From: Prauserella shujinwangii
Lineage (GTDB): Bacteria; Actinomycetota; Actinomycetes; Mycobacteriales; Pseudonocardiaceae
Direction of reading: 5' to 3'
Assembly (NCBI RefSeq): GCF_003001955.1
Contig: NZ_PVNH01000001.1
Location: forward strand, 1-64,000
DNA: 64,000 nucleotides
The notes under the pieces were generated by a model. The model did not search any database and was not told the origin of the DNA. It was given only the letters and a program-made list of their open reading frames with translations. The translations under genes were made by a program, and so were the position numbers. Each line of letters opens with the position of its first letter. Positions within the stretch are counted from its first letter, which is position 1. Below are positions 41,966-51,458 of the stretch, one piece after another.

Positions 41966-43789
41966 ATGTTCCGAGGCGCCGGCACCACGACCCGTCACCG
42001 GCTGCTGGCCGGCGTTCTCGCGACCGCGCTGTCCGCGGCCGGCCTGGTCCACGCGACGCAGCCGTCCGCGGCCGCCCACCCGCGCCACACCGAGAAGAAC
42101 GCGGTGGCGGTGGGCGCCGGGGGAGCGGTGAGCTCGGTGGACCCCGAGGCGACGGCGGTGGGAATCGAGGTGCTGCGCCGTGGCGGTAACGCGACCGACG
42201 CCGCCGTCGCGACGGCGGCCGCGCTCGGCGTCACCGAGCCCTACAGCGCGGGCATCGGCGGCGGTGGCTTCCTGGTGCACTACGACGCCCGCCGCGGAGT
42301 GGTCGAGACCATCGACGGGCGGGAGACCGCTCCGCTGGCGATGCCGCGGGACGCGTTCATCGATCCGGAGACCGGCGAGCCGTACCCGTTCTTCCCGGAG
42401 ATGGTCACCAGCGGCGCGTCCGTCGGGGTGCCGGGAACACCGGCGACGTGGCAGGCCGCGCTCGACTCCTGGGGCACCTACTCCCTCGCGAAGGCGCTGC
42501 GGCCCGCCACGCGGCTGGCGAGCCGCGGCTTCGTGGTGGACGCGACGTTCCGCGAGCAGACACTGCAGAACCGGGAACGGTTCGCCGCCATCGAGCCCAC
42601 CGCGGAGCTGTTCCTGCCCGGTGGGGACGCCCCGAAGGTGGGCTCGGTGTTCCGCAACCACGACCTCGCGCACACCTACCGGCTGCTGGCCCGCAAGGGC
42701 GTGGACGCCTTCTACGAGGGATCGCTGGCCCGGGAGATCGTCGCCGCCGTGCAGGACCCGCCCACCGTGGCGGGGACCGGCCTGCCCGTGCCGCCGGGGG
42801 CCATGCGGACCGGCGACCTCGCGCGGTACGAGGTGCTGCGGCCGGAACCGACCAGCCACGACTACCGGGGCGTCGAGGTGTTCGGCATGGGGCCGCCGTC
42901 CAGCGGTGGTTCGACCGTCGGTGAGACGCTGAACATCCTCGAGCGCTTCCCCGCCGGGGCGATGCCCACCGAACGAGCCCTGCACCACTACTTCGAGGCC
43001 TCGGCGCTGGCCTACGCGGACCGCGCCAAGTATCTCGGCGACGGCCGGTTCGTGGACGTGCCGCTGGCCGAACTGCTCTCCGACGGTTTCGCCGCCGAGC
43101 GGGCCTGCCGGATCGACGCCGAGCGGGCGGCCGCGAAGCCGGTGGCGCCCGGCGACGCCGACGGCGACTACGGCGCGGGCTGCGGTACCGGCGCGGAGGC
43201 GATCGACCGGCCCGACACCGAGGGACTGTCCACCACGCACCTGAGCGTCGTGGACCGCTGGGGCAACGTGGTGTCCTACACGCTCACGATCGAGCAGACC
43301 GGCGGCAGCGGCATCACCGTGCCCGGGCGCGGCTTCCTGCTCAACAACGAGCTGACCGACTTCAGCCACGTCTACGACGAGAACGACCCGAACCGCATCG
43401 ACGGTGGCAAGCGGCCGCGCTCGTCGATGTCGCCGACCATCGTGCTCGCGGACGGCGAGCCCTGGCTGGCGCTAGGCTCGCCCGGCGGTTCCACCATCAT
43501 CACCACCGTCGCCCAGATCCTGATCAACCGGATCGACCTGGGGATGGACCTGCCCGCGGCCGTTGCCGCCCCCCGCGCCAGCCAGCGCAACACGGCGAAC
43601 GTGGTGGCCGAGCACGAGTTCATCGAGTCGTTCGGCGACGACCTCGCCGCTTATGGGCACCGGTTTGCGGCCACCGCCGAACTCGGCGCCGCGGCGGCCG
43701 TCGAGATCCTCCCCGGCGGCCTGCTGCGCGCGGTCGCCGAACCCGAACGCCGGGGCGGCGGCGACGCCCGCGTCGTGCTGCCGCGCTGA
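41966..43789 (+). CDS. ggt: Gamma-glutamyltransferase (secreted)
   Basis: Protein of 607 residues. A Sec-type signal (RHRLLAGVLATALSAAGLVHA) is at about 10-32. The N-terminal subunit includes GGNATDAAVATAAALGV and GIGGGGFLVHYD. The autoprocessing and nucleophile Thr is about 423 in STTHLSVVDRWGN, followed by SSMSPTIVL and LGSPGGSTI of the small subunit. It hydrolyses or transfers gamma-glutamyl groups outside the membrane, for example in glutathione breakdown. ATG 41966 has CGGAGG at 41956-41961 and gives the correct signal peptide. It is the first ordinary chromosomal gene right of the island. Confidence 0.92.
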   Translation: MFRGAGTTTRHRLLAGVLATALSAAGLVHATQPSAAAHPRHTEKNAVAVGAGGAVSSVDPEATAVGIEVLRRGGNATDAAVATAAALGVTEPYSAGIGGGGFLVHYDARRGVVETIDGRETAPLAMPRDAFIDPETGEPYPFFPEMVTSGASVGVPGTPATWQAALDSWGTYSLAKALRPATRLASRGFVVDATFREQTLQNRERFAAIEPTAELFLPGGDAPKVGSVFRNHDLAHTYRLLARKGVDAFYEGSLAREIVAAVQDPPTVAGTGLPVPPGAMRTGDLARYEVLRPEPTSHDYRGVEVFGMGPPSSGGSTVGETLNILERFPAGAMPTERALHHYFEASALAYADRAKYLGDGRFVDVPLAELLSDGFAAERACRIDAERAAAKPVAPGDADGDYGAGCGTGAEAIDRPDTEGLSTTHLSVVDRWGNVVSYTLTIEQTGGSGITVPGRGFLLNNELTDFSHVYDENDPNRIDGGKRPRSSMSPTIVLADGEPWLALGSPGGSTIITTVAQILINRIDLGMDLPAAVAAPRASQRNTANVVAEHEFIESFGDDLAAYGHRFAATAELGAAAAVEILPGGLLRAVAEPERRGGGDARVVLPR

Positions 43790-44362
43790 TCCACCGGCAC
43801 GCCGTGCGGCGCGGTGCGTCGCCACCGAAGCCGCGGAGCCAGCAGGGCGCCGGTGTGGTGCTCGTGAGTGCATCACGTTGTTCTAACCACGTTCCTCACT
43901 CACGACCGCCTCGGGTTGCGTGGACGTCGTGCGGGTGGTGCCTGCGGGCAGCGGAGGCTCGCTCGCGCCCGGCGGGGCGGTGGCGCTTCGGGGGCCTGCC
44001 CGCGCCGGTTCCTCCGCGGCACGGTCGGCAGGCGAGATGAGCCGGTCGATGCGAGGCGTTCCGGCGGTGTCTGTGTTGACTGCCACGGCGCGCGCCGGGT
44101 ACATACCCGGCACCGCCGGGGCGCTCGCCCGCCTGTTCGCGAGTGTGCCGACCACCTCGCCGCCGTCCTGGCGCGGCTCACCGTCATGCCGATGACCGCT
44201 ACCCCTGCGCGCGCCACGGGTACGGCGAGGACATCGGAGTTCTCTCGCCACCAGCTTCGGGACCAGTGCGGGGAGGCGGACCGCGGTACCAGCGCGGGCC
44301 CGGAGTTCGTCCGGGCGGTTCGCTGCCGGACCTGCTGGCCGCCGGGCGGGCTCCGGCCGGGC
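43790..44362. other. Intergenic region without a recognisable gene
   Basis: 573 nt lie between the gamma-glutamyltransferase end and the tail of the oxidoreductase gene, which arrives from the other strand. Open frames exist on both strands (for example 43883-44251 leftward), but their products are Arg/Pro/Ala-rich shadow-like sequences with no family signal. Decayed coding sequence is possible; I see no clear hairpin-plus-T terminator. Confidence 0.4.
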
Positions 44363-47300
44363 TCACGGGGTCCCGGCCGGTCGGCAGCCGGTCGCCGCCC
44401 GGTCGAGTTCCGCGAGCAGTTCGGCCCGGCGCTGCCGGTACCTCTCGACGTTGCCGAGCTTGACGTCCTCGTAGCCGCGCACCAGGTCGGGCAGGCCCAG
44501 GAGGTCGAGTACGACGGCCTCGTCGGGCTGTGGCGCCTCGAGCACCCGCGTCACCGTGGCGGTGTACTCGGCGACCAGCGCCCGCTCGATCCGGCGCATC
44601 CGGGCGTAGCCGAACGGGTCGAGAGGCGTGCCGCGCAGCCGCCGCGCGGCACGCAACAGGCGCAGCACGGGCCGGGAACCCGGGCCGAAGGCGATCTTGC
44701 GGCGGACGCCCAGCGCACGGAGCACGGGCGGGTGCAGCTGGTGGGCGTACCGGGCGCCCGGGCCGAACCGGGCCTCGATGCCGGCGCGCAGGGCCGGGTC
44801 CAGGGACAGGCGCGCGACCTCGTACTCGTCCTTGTAGGCCATCAGCTTGTACAGGTTGGTCGCGACGGCCCGCGTGATCGGTCCGTCACCGAACCGGGCA
44901 CGCACCCGCTCGACGGTCTCCGCGTAGGTGCGCGCGTACTTCTCGTTCTGGTAGGCGATCAGATCGGGCACCCGCACGTCGAGCTGCCGGGCCAGCTCCG
45001 TGCCGTCCGTGGCGCGCACCAGCGCGCGCACGCGGCGCACCGAGAGCTCCGCGGCCTCGGTGGCCTCGGTGGCCTCGGTGGTCTTCGCGGGCCCGGCGGC
45101 CGGTGCCGGGGCGTCCGCCACCGGCGACAGGGCGGCGGCGAGGGCGTCCGGATCAGCGACGAGCTGGCGGCCACGCCGGAACGCCTGGATGTTCGCCGGC
45201 ACGGCCGTGCCGTTGATCTCGATCGCCCGCTCGACGCTCGCCGGCGCCACGGGCAGCTCGCCACTCTGGCAGGCCACGCCGAGCAGGAGAATCTGGGCGA
45301 ACTGGTCGTCGCCGAACAGTGCCTCGGCCAGCCCGCGGGCGTCGAGGTAACGCGCGCGGGCCGTGGCCCCGTCCAGTACCGACCGGATGGCCGACTGGTC
45401 CGGGAACGACACGGCGGTGTCGACGATCATGCGCCCGGTCGGGACCTCGGCGGTCGACACGACGGCCACGGTGCGATCCGGGTCGGCCGCCGCCAGCGGC
45501 ACCGGATCGGTGGCCACGAGCGCGTCACAGGCCAGGTAGAGATCGCACTCGCCCGCGGCCAGCTTCGCCGCCTGCTCGACCGGCTCCGTGGTGATCTTGA
45601 CGTCGGAGACGACCGCGCCGCCCTTCTGGGCGAGCCCGGTCTGGTCGAGCGTCCGGACCTGGCGTCCCTCGAGGACGGCCGCGGTCGCCAGGACCTGCGC
45701 CACGGTCACCACGCCGGTCCCACCGATCCCGGTGATCCGGACCGCGACGTCCCGTGCCGGCACACCGGGTTCCGGTACCGCGGTGGCCGCGAGCGGCGCG
45801 GGCTCGGTCCGGCGGTGTCCCGGATCGGGCACGACGGTGAGGAACGAGGGGCAGTCGCCGTCGAGGCAGGAGTAGTCGGCGTTGCACGAGCCCTGGTGGA
45901 TCCGGGTCTTGCGGCCGAACTCGGTGTCGACGGGCCGCACCGAGAGGCAGTTGGACTTGACACCGCAGTCGCCGCAGCCCTCGCACACCCGCTCGTTGAC
46001 GACCACCTTGGTGGCCGGTGTGTCCCGCGCGCCGCGCCGTCGCTTGCGCCGCTTCTCGGCGGCACATTCCTGGTCGTGGATGAGCACGGTGACCCCGGGG
46101 ACGGTGGCGAGTTCCTCCTGCACCCGGAGCAGATCCTCGCGTGGCCGGACCGTCACGCCCCGGGGAAGGCGCAGCCGCCGCAGCCGTCGCGGCTGGTCGG
46201 AGGTGATGACGACCTTCGCGACCCCCTCCGCCAGCAGCAGCGCGGCGCACCGGTCGAGGGGCAGGGCTCCGATCACGTCCTGCCCGCCGGTCATCGCGAC
46301 CGCGGAGTTGTGCAGCAGCTTGAACGTGATGTTCACGCCGGCCGCGACCGCGGCCCGGACCGCGAGACTGCCGGAGTGGGTGAACGTGCCGTCGCCGATG
46401 TTCTGTACCAGGTGCCGGGTCCCGACGAACGGTGCCATGCCGATCCACTGGGCACCTTCCCCGCCCATCTGCGTGATCCCGAGGACGTCGCCGACCTGCT
46501 CGGGTTCCATGAACAACGTCATGGTGTGACATCCGATGCCGCCGCCGACCAGGGTTCCGTCCGGCACCTTGGTGGACGAGTTGTGCGGGCAGCCGGAGCA
46601 GAAGTACGGCGTCCGGGAGAGCAGGGGGACGGCGATCCGCTCGCGCCGCTTCCGTGGCCGCCGGACCAGGATCCGCCCGATCTCGCCGTGGCCGGCCAGT
46701 CGGCGCGCGAGCCCCGCGGCGACGGTGTCCGGGTCCAGCTCACCCAGCTCGCTGAACAGCGGCCTGCCGTCCGGCCCCTGCTTTCCCTGCACCCTCGGCG
46801 CACCGCCGCGGCCGTACAGGATCTCCTTGACCGCGGGCTCGATCAGCGCACGCTTCTCCTCCACGACGACGATCTCGTCGAGCCCTTCCGCGAACTCGGT
46901 CACGGCCACGGGCTCGACCGGGTGTATCACCCCCAGCTTGAGAATCCGGATGCCGAACCGCGCGAGCGCGGCGTCGTCCAGGCCCAGCATCCGCAGCGCC
47001 TGCCGCAGGTCCAGATAGGATTTTCCGGCGGCGATGATGCCCACCCGGTCGGCGGGTCCCGACCGGACGACGCGGTTGACGCCGGACGCGCGGAGGTACT
47101 CGAGGGCGAGTGGCAGCCGCGTGCGGTGCAGGCTGTGCTCCAGCGCCGCCAGCTCGGGGCCCAGCAACCTGCTGCTCGGCCGGTGCCGGTAGGCGGCCGC
47201 GCCGGTCAGCGCGGGCGCGGTCCACCCGGGATCGAGCCGCACCGTGCAGGCGGCGTCGGCCACGTTGGTGACCACCTTCATCGCCGTCCACAGCCCGCTG

Positions 47301-47866
47301 GCGCGGGACAGCTCGACGGCGTGCGGGCCGAGATCGATCACGTCCTGCGGGTCGGCGGGCGAGAACACCGGTATGGCCAGGTCCGCCAGTGCGTGCTCGG
47401 AGGCGCACGGTACCGAGGACGACTTCGCGCTCGGGTCGTCACCGACGAGGGCGACGGCACCGCCGCGCGGATGCGTGCCCGCGAGATTCGCGTGCCGCAG
47501 CGCGTCGGTCGCGCGATCCAGCCCCGGTGCCTTGCCGTACCACAGGCCGAGCACGCCGTCCCGCCGTCCCCGCGCCAGCCCGGCGGCCAGTTGGCTGCCC
47601 ATCACCGAGGTCGCCGCGAGCTCCTCGTTCACCCCCGGCCGGTGCACCACGGCGTGCGCGTCCAGCAGCGGGGAACGGCGCGCGAGCTCCAGGTCGAACC
47701 CGGCCAGCGGCGAACCTTCGTATCCCGACACGAACGCCGCCGGGTCCGCGCCGGTGCGCCGGTCGAGGCGGACCCGGTCGAGCACCATCCGCACGAGCGC
47801 CTGCACACCCGTGAGGTAGACGGTCCCCTGCTCGGCGACATAGCGATCGTCGCTCACGCTGCCCAT
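44363..47866 (-). CDS. Indolepyruvate ferredoxin oxidoreductase, fused IorA-IorB form
   Basis: Protein of 1167 residues carrying all parts of the enzyme in one chain. Residues 1-400 are the pyrimidine-side domain. TPP binding lies about 440-560 (CSGCPHNSS, GGIGCHTM, NIGDGTFTHSG, LLHNSAVAMTGGQ). An iron-sulfur segment has RVCEGCGDCGVKSNC and further cysteines near 650-690. The gamma/IorB domain starts at TGIGGTGVVTVAQVLA, about 725. A short ATEATEATEAA repeat links it to the C-terminal region. It decarboxylates aryl pyruvates from aromatic amino acids to aryl-acetyl-CoA with reduction of ferredoxin. ATG 47866 follows GAAGGG. Divergent Lrp-type regulator. Confidence 0.93.
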   Translation of the reverse strand: MGSVSDDRYVAEQGTVYLTGVQALVRMVLDRVRLDRRTGADPAAFVSGYEGSPLAGFDLELARRSPLLDAHAVVHRPGVNEELAATSVMGSQLAAGLARGRRDGVLGLWYGKAPGLDRATDALRHANLAGTHPRGGAVALVGDDPSAKSSSVPCASEHALADLAIPVFSPADPQDVIDLGPHAVELSRASGLWTAMKVVTNVADAACTVRLDPGWTAPALTGAAAYRHRPSSRLLGPELAALEHSLHRTRLPLALEYLRASGVNRVVRSGPADRVGIIAAGKSYLDLRQALRMLGLDDAALARFGIRILKLGVIHPVEPVAVTEFAEGLDEIVVVEEKRALIEPAVKEILYGRGGAPRVQGKQGPDGRPLFSELGELDPDTVAAGLARRLAGHGEIGRILVRRPRKRRERIAVPLLSRTPYFCSGCPHNSSTKVPDGTLVGGGIGCHTMTLFMEPEQVGDVLGITQMGGEGAQWIGMAPFVGTRHLVQNIGDGTFTHSGSLAVRAAVAAGVNITFKLLHNSAVAMTGGQDVIGALPLDRCAALLLAEGVAKVVITSDQPRRLRRLRLPRGVTVRPREDLLRVQEELATVPGVTVLIHDQECAAEKRRKRRRGARDTPATKVVVNERVCEGCGDCGVKSNCLSVRPVDTEFGRKTRIHQGSCNADYSCLDGDCPSFLTVVPDPGHRRTEPAPLAATAVPEPGVPARDVAVRITGIGGTGVVTVAQVLATAAVLEGRQVRTLDQTGLAQKGGAVVSDVKITTEPVEQAAKLAAGECDLYLACDALVATDPVPLAAADPDRTVAVVSTAEVPTGRMIVDTAVSFPDQSAIRSVLDGATARARYLDARGLAEALFGDDQFAQILLLGVACQSGELPVAPASVERAIEINGTAVPANIQAFRRGRQLVADPDALAAALSPVADAPAPAAGPAKTTEATEATEAAELSVRRVRALVRATDGTELARQLDVRVPDLIAYQNEKYARTYAETVERVRARFGDGPITRAVATNLYKLMAYKDEYEVARLSLDPALRAGIEARFGPGARYAHQLHPPVLRALGVRRKIAFGPGSRPVLRLLRAARRLRGTPLDPFGYARMRRIERALVAEYTATVTRVLEAPQPDEAVVLDLLGLPDLVRGYEDVKLGNVERYRQRRAELLAELDRAATGCRPAGTP

Positions 47867-47953
47867 CCCTTCGTTGCCTGTACCCGACGCGAAAGCCAGC
47901 TCAACGAAAACCTCCCTCGGGCCGCAACAAGGCCTGGCAAGAACCCCGCCGTG

Positions 47954-48002
47954 ACGCAAAGAAACCGAGGAATCAAGCGGTTCACCGGTCGATTCTTTGC
48001 GT
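47954..48002. promoter_or_regulatory. Inverted repeat in the divergent Ior/Lrp promoter region
   Basis: ACGCAAAGAA (47954-47963) and TTCTTTGCGT (47993-48002) are exact reverse complements 29 nt apart, lying between the oxidoreductase start and the Lrp-type regulator start at 48014. Two A/T-rich half-sites in this position fit binding by an Lrp-family octamer that controls both genes. The right half lies only 11 nt before the regulator's ATG, as expected for autoregulation. Confidence 0.55.
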
Positions 48003-48013
48003 ACGATCACCTC

Positions 48014-48463
48014 ATGACCGACGACCTCGTCGACGCGACCGACCGCGAGATCCTGGCGCTGCTGCAACAGGACGCGCGCCGCACGCTGTCCGACATCGCG
48101 GCCCGGGTCACCCTGTCCACGGCCGCGGTCAAGCGGCGCATCGACCGCCTCCAGGACGCGGGCGTGATCCTCGGCTACACCGTGCGCCTCGACCACGCCA
48201 AGCTCGGCTGGGAGGTCGAGGCGTTCACCGAACTGCGGTTCTTCGGCACCACCCACGTCGACGAGATCGTGGAGACCACCACCCGCATGCCGGAGGCGCA
48301 GGCGGCGTTCACCATCGCGGGAGATCCGGACGCGCTGGTCTGGCTGCGCGCCAGGAACATGGCCCACCTGCAGCACCTCATCGACGAGCTGCGCCGCAGC
48401 CACCGCGTGACCAGCACCAAGACGTTGATCGTGCTCCAGTCCTGGGAGGCCGGCGGGTCCTGA
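48014..48463 (+). CDS. Lrp/AsnC-family transcriptional regulator
   Basis: Protein of 149 residues. The N-terminal winged helix reads DATDREILALLQQDARRTLSDIAARV then LSTAAVKRRIDRLQDAGVILGY. The C-terminal RAM ligand domain ends in TKTLIVLQSW. It is divergent from the indolepyruvate oxidoreductase, so it probably senses an aromatic amino or keto acid and governs that gene. The inverted repeat at 47954-48002 is its likely target. Confidence 0.92.
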   Translation: MTDDLVDATDREILALLQQDARRTLSDIAARVTLSTAAVKRRIDRLQDAGVILGYTVRLDHAKLGWEVEAFTELRFFGTTHVDEIVETTTRMPEAQAAFTIAGDPDALVWLRARNMAHLQHLIDELRRSHRVTSTKTLIVLQSWEAGGS

Positions 48464-48983
48464 ACCCGCGACCCGCCTATCCCGGCGTACCCGGGCCCTG
48501 TGCCGGCCACCCGGCGCAGGGCAGCACCGCGAACCCGCGGCCGGGGAAGACCGAGTCCATGAAGAAGCCGTGCACGGCCGGGTCGCTGTCGGCGCAGGAC
48601 GTGGTGACGTCGTTCCGCAAGCCTGAGTCCGGCGGCTTGCCGCCTGCTCCGCTGTGCGGTCGGTGGTCCTTGTGGTGGACGTTCCGGACCGCGATCGGCG
48701 CCGAGCGGCGTCCTCGCCGGTGCAGGCGCGGCGTAGCGCGGTACCTCGGCGTGGACGCGCGGGCAGCGCTCCACCTTGCCGTGACGGCGGAGCGCGGAGA
48801 CGTGTACCCGCCTCCCGCTGACGCCGCCCGGCCGCGGCCGTGGCCTGCTCGCTGTCGCGGCCGTGGATGCGCTGGGGCGGCCACGTGTGGTCGCGTCGCC
48901 AGGCTTTGACGCGCGGACGCGGAGATGCCCCGCTCGGCCGCCGACGTCCCGCGATGGACAGTGGCACGTTGGCGCGCGTCACC
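48464..48983. other. Intergenic region, possible eroded gene on the minus strand
   Basis: 520 nt lie between the Lrp gene and the SDR tail. A leftward frame ending near 48477 gives DVTTSCADSDPAVHGFFMD and SVFPGRGFAVLPC, which reads more like protein than noise. Its upstream half, however, is Arg/Gly/Ala-rich shadow sequence without a good start. I recognise no family and would not call a gene. Confidence 0.35.
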
Positions 48984-49958
48984 TCATGTCCCTCCGTCGG
49001 GGTTCACGCCCGTCATCCGGGCCGACACCTGCCATAGCCGCTCCGCGCTCCCGGGGTCGACGGCGTAGTCACGGACACCGCCGTCGTCCATCGATCCTCC
49101 AGGACCGGCGAGCGGCGCGATGTCGCAGTCCTCGCAGTACACGCCGCCCCGGCCGTCCAGGAGGGGAGATGTCGCCGCCCAGAGTCCGGTCGCCGCGCCT
49201 TGGCTCGGCGACTTGAACCCGGGCCCGACGATGTTCCCTTCCGCGTCGATCCACCCCCGCTCCATCTGTTCGGCCGCGGTCATGTCGCGCTGCAGTCCGG
49301 TGATGATGGATCCGGGATGCAGTGCGAACGCGCGGATCCCCTCGTTCTTCGCGACAGCGTCGAGGTGCACGGCGAACAGCACGTTGGCCGTCTTCGACTG
49401 GCCGTAGGCCAGCCACTTGTCGTAGCCGTTGCCGAAGTGCAGGTCGTCCCATCGGATGTCGGACAGGTGGTGTCCGGCCGAGGAGTACGACACCACCCGT
49501 GCACCGCCGGCGTTCGACAGCAACGGGAGCAGCAGGTTGACGAGGACGAAGTGGCCGAGGTGGTTGGTGGCGAACTGGCTCTCCCAGCCGGACCCGACGC
49601 GCCGCTCCGGTGACGCCATCACCCCGGCGGCGGCGATGACGATGTCCAGCCTCACTCCGGAGTCGCGCAGTTGCTCACCGGCCATCCGCACGCTGGTGAG
49701 GTCGGCCAGGTCCATGGGAAACACGGTGACGTGTGCGAGGCCATCCAGCCGGGCGTCCGCGAGTTCCGGCCGCCGCGCCGGCACCAGCACGCGCGCCCCC
49801 GCTTTCACCAGGGCCCGGGTGGTCTCCAGCCCCAGGCCGGAGTAGCCACCCGTGACCAACGCCGTCTTGCCGCCGAGGTCGACCCCGGTCATCACCTCGT
49901 CTGCCGTGGACGCGGCCGTGAATCCCGACTGGAGCGGTGTCTGCTGATTGACTGCCAT
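48984..49958 (-). CDS. SDR family oxidoreductase (retinol-dehydrogenase-like)
   Basis: Protein of 324 residues, the longer SDR type. Cofactor motif TGGYSGLGLETTRAL is near residue 37, DLADLTSV near 83, NHLGHFVLVNLLLP near 133, and catalytic YGQSK near 187 with Ser in VSYSSAGHH. It is divergent from a MerR-family gene across a strong palindrome, which suggests it is that regulator's target and that it handles a reactive carbonyl. Substrate unknown. Confidence 0.9.
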   Translation of the reverse strand: MAVNQQTPLQSGFTAASTADEVMTGVDLGGKTALVTGGYSGLGLETTRALVKAGARVLVPARRPELADARLDGLAHVTVFPMDLADLTSVRMAGEQLRDSGVRLDIVIAAAGVMASPERRVGSGWESQFATNHLGHFVLVNLLLPLLSNAGGARVVSYSSAGHHLSDIRWDDLHFGNGYDKWLAYGQSKTANVLFAVHLDAVAKNEGIRAFALHPGSIITGLQRDMTAAEQMERGWIDAEGNIVGPGFKSPSQGAATGLWAATSPLLDGRGGVYCEDCDIAPLAGPGGSMDDGGVRDYAVDPGSAERLWQVSARMTGVNPDGGT

Positions 49959-49971
49959 GCCGCGAACCTAG

Positions 49972-49993
49972 GATCTAGAGCGGACTCTAGATC
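49972..49993. promoter_or_regulatory. MerR-type operator palindrome
   Basis: GATCTAGAG and CTCTAGATC are perfect inverted 9-mers separated by four bases, lying in the 55-nt gap between the divergent SDR and MerR genes. Long, tightly spaced palindromes placed in the promoter spacer are typical of MerR regulators, which untwist the DNA to activate. It is likely shared by both genes. Confidence 0.65.
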
Positions 49994-50013
49994 AAGCACG
50001 GAAGGTGTTCGCC

Positions 50014-50442
50014 ATGGCGACCGCGGCCCAGCAGGAGGAGACGTTCACGATCGGCGAGGTCGCCGAGCGCACCGGCCTCAGCGTCCACGCGCTGCGTTAC
50101 TACGAGCGGCAGGACCTGCTCATCGGACCAGTGCGGCGAACGTCCGGCGGTCGCCGCAGCTACACCACCGTGGACGTCGACTGGCTCCGGATCTGCGTCA
50201 GGCTCCGCGAGTCCGGCATGCCGCTGGCGGACCTGACCAGGTTCGCCGCCCTCGTCAGGCGAGGGCCGGGCAACGAGGAGGACCGACTGAGACTCCTCGA
50301 CGAGCATCGTCAGCGCGTCGAGGCCCAGATCCAGGCGCTCGAAGAGTGCCGAGCGCTGATCGAGTGGAAAGTCGGCGTCTATACCGAACACCTCCGAGCC
50401 GGCTCGGCGAGCGGACTGTGGGATCCCAGGCACGAAGCCTGA
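50014..50442 (+). CDS. MerR-family transcriptional regulator
   Basis: Protein of 142 residues. The N-terminus has the family signature FTIGEVAERTGLSVHALRYYE, the wing LLIGPVRRTSGGRRSYT, and a dimerising coiled coil (EHRQRVEAQIQALEECRALIEWK). ATG 50014 is chosen over a GTG at 50005 because GGAAGG lies at 50000-50005. It has no metal-binding Cys pair of the classical kind, so an organic effector is likely. It probably controls the divergent SDR and itself. Confidence 0.9.
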   Translation: MATAAQQEETFTIGEVAERTGLSVHALRYYERQDLLIGPVRRTSGGRRSYTTVDVDWLRICVRLRESGMPLADLTRFAALVRRGPGNEEDRLRLLDEHRQRVEAQIQALEECRALIEWKVGVYTEHLRAGSASGLWDPRHEA

Positions 50443-50562
50443 ACACCGCCCGCCGGCGCCCGGCCGCGCGGGCGTTCCAGGGTGCCAGGGCCGGACCGGG
50501 GCGGTGCCGGGGAACCCCGCCAGGTGCCGCGATCTGACGGTGGCCCGTGGAAGAATCCGCGC

Positions 50563-51378
50563 ATGGACTTCTGGATCTGCCGCACCTGCGCCGTCGAGCA
50601 CGGGCAGCGGCCCGCGACCTGCGCGATCTGCGCCGACGAGCGGCAGTGGGTGCCCTCCTCCGGCCAGCAGTGGACGACGCTCGACGAGCTGGCCGCCGCG
50701 GGAACCCGCACCGAGGTCGTGGAGCTGGAACCGAACCTGCTCGGCGTCACCAGCACGCCCAGCGCGGGGATCGGCCAGCAGACGAAGGTCCTCGCCACCC
50801 CGGAGGGCTGCCTGCTGTGGGACCCGATCGGCTTCGTGGACGACGCGGCCGTGCGGCGGATCCGGGAGCTGGGGGAGGTGGTCGCGATCGCGGCGAGCCA
50901 CCCGCACATGTTCGGCGTGCAGGTGGAGTGGAGCCGCCGGCTCGGTGACGCGCCGGTGCTGGTGGCCGAGCCGGACCTGGAGTGGGTGGCGAGGCCGGAC
51001 CCGGTGATCCGGCCCTGGTCGGGCACGCTGGACCTGCTGCCCGGGGTGACCCTGTCGCAGCCCGGCGGGCACTTTCCCGGCAGCTCGGTGGTGCACTGGT
51101 CCGGCGGTGCGGGCGGCAGGGGAGTGCTGCTGAGCGGGGACACGATCTTCGCGAACCCCGACCGGACGTCGGTGAGCTTCATGCGCAGCTTCCCCAACCG
51201 CATCCCGCTGTCCGCCGCCGTTGTCGACCGCGTCACCCGGCACGTCGAGCGGTTCGCGTTCGACCGCCTCTACGGCAACTTCGACAACGTCATCGACGGT
51301 GACGCCAGGGCGGTGGTGCGCCGCTCCGCCGACCGCCACATCGGCTGGGTGCGGGGCGACTTCGACCACCTGACCTGA
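50563..51378 (+). CDS. Metallo-beta-lactamase-like protein with N-terminal zinc-ribbon
   Basis: Protein of 271 residues. It opens with WICRTCAVEHG and TCAICADERQW, a four-Cys zinc-ribbon-like head. The rest has an MBL-like order: ASHPHMFG, then QPGGHFPGSSVVHW and LLSGDTIFA near residue 190, with a late RLYGNF. The canonical HxHxDH is reduced to an SHPHMF motif, so metal binding differs from true MBL hydrolases. I know similar hypothetical actinomycete proteins but no function. It stands alone with 120-nt and 80-nt flanks. Confidence 0.7.
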   Translation: MDFWICRTCAVEHGQRPATCAICADERQWVPSSGQQWTTLDELAAAGTRTEVVELEPNLLGVTSTPSAGIGQQTKVLATPEGCLLWDPIGFVDDAAVRRIRELGEVVAIAASHPHMFGVQVEWSRRLGDAPVLVAEPDLEWVARPDPVIRPWSGTLDLLPGVTLSQPGGHFPGSSVVHWSGGAGGRGVLLSGDTIFANPDRTSVSFMRSFPNRIPLSAAVVDRVTRHVERFAFDRLYGNFDNVIDGDARAVVRRSADRHIGWVRGDFDHLT

Positions 51379-51458
51379 CGGCGGCGGCCGTGCGGTATCT
51401 CGCCCGGCGCGGCGCGGCGGGCTACCGTGCGCGAGGCCAGGCAGGGGGAGGTGAGCCG

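Noticed and set aside
45053-45090. Tandem GGCCTCGGT repeat
   Set aside because: It encodes an ATEATEA linker inside the oxidoreductase and needs no other explanation.
43868-48463. Long rightward frame across the Ior region
   Set aside because: It is antisense to the fused oxidoreductase; only its last 149 codons (Lrp regulator) are real.
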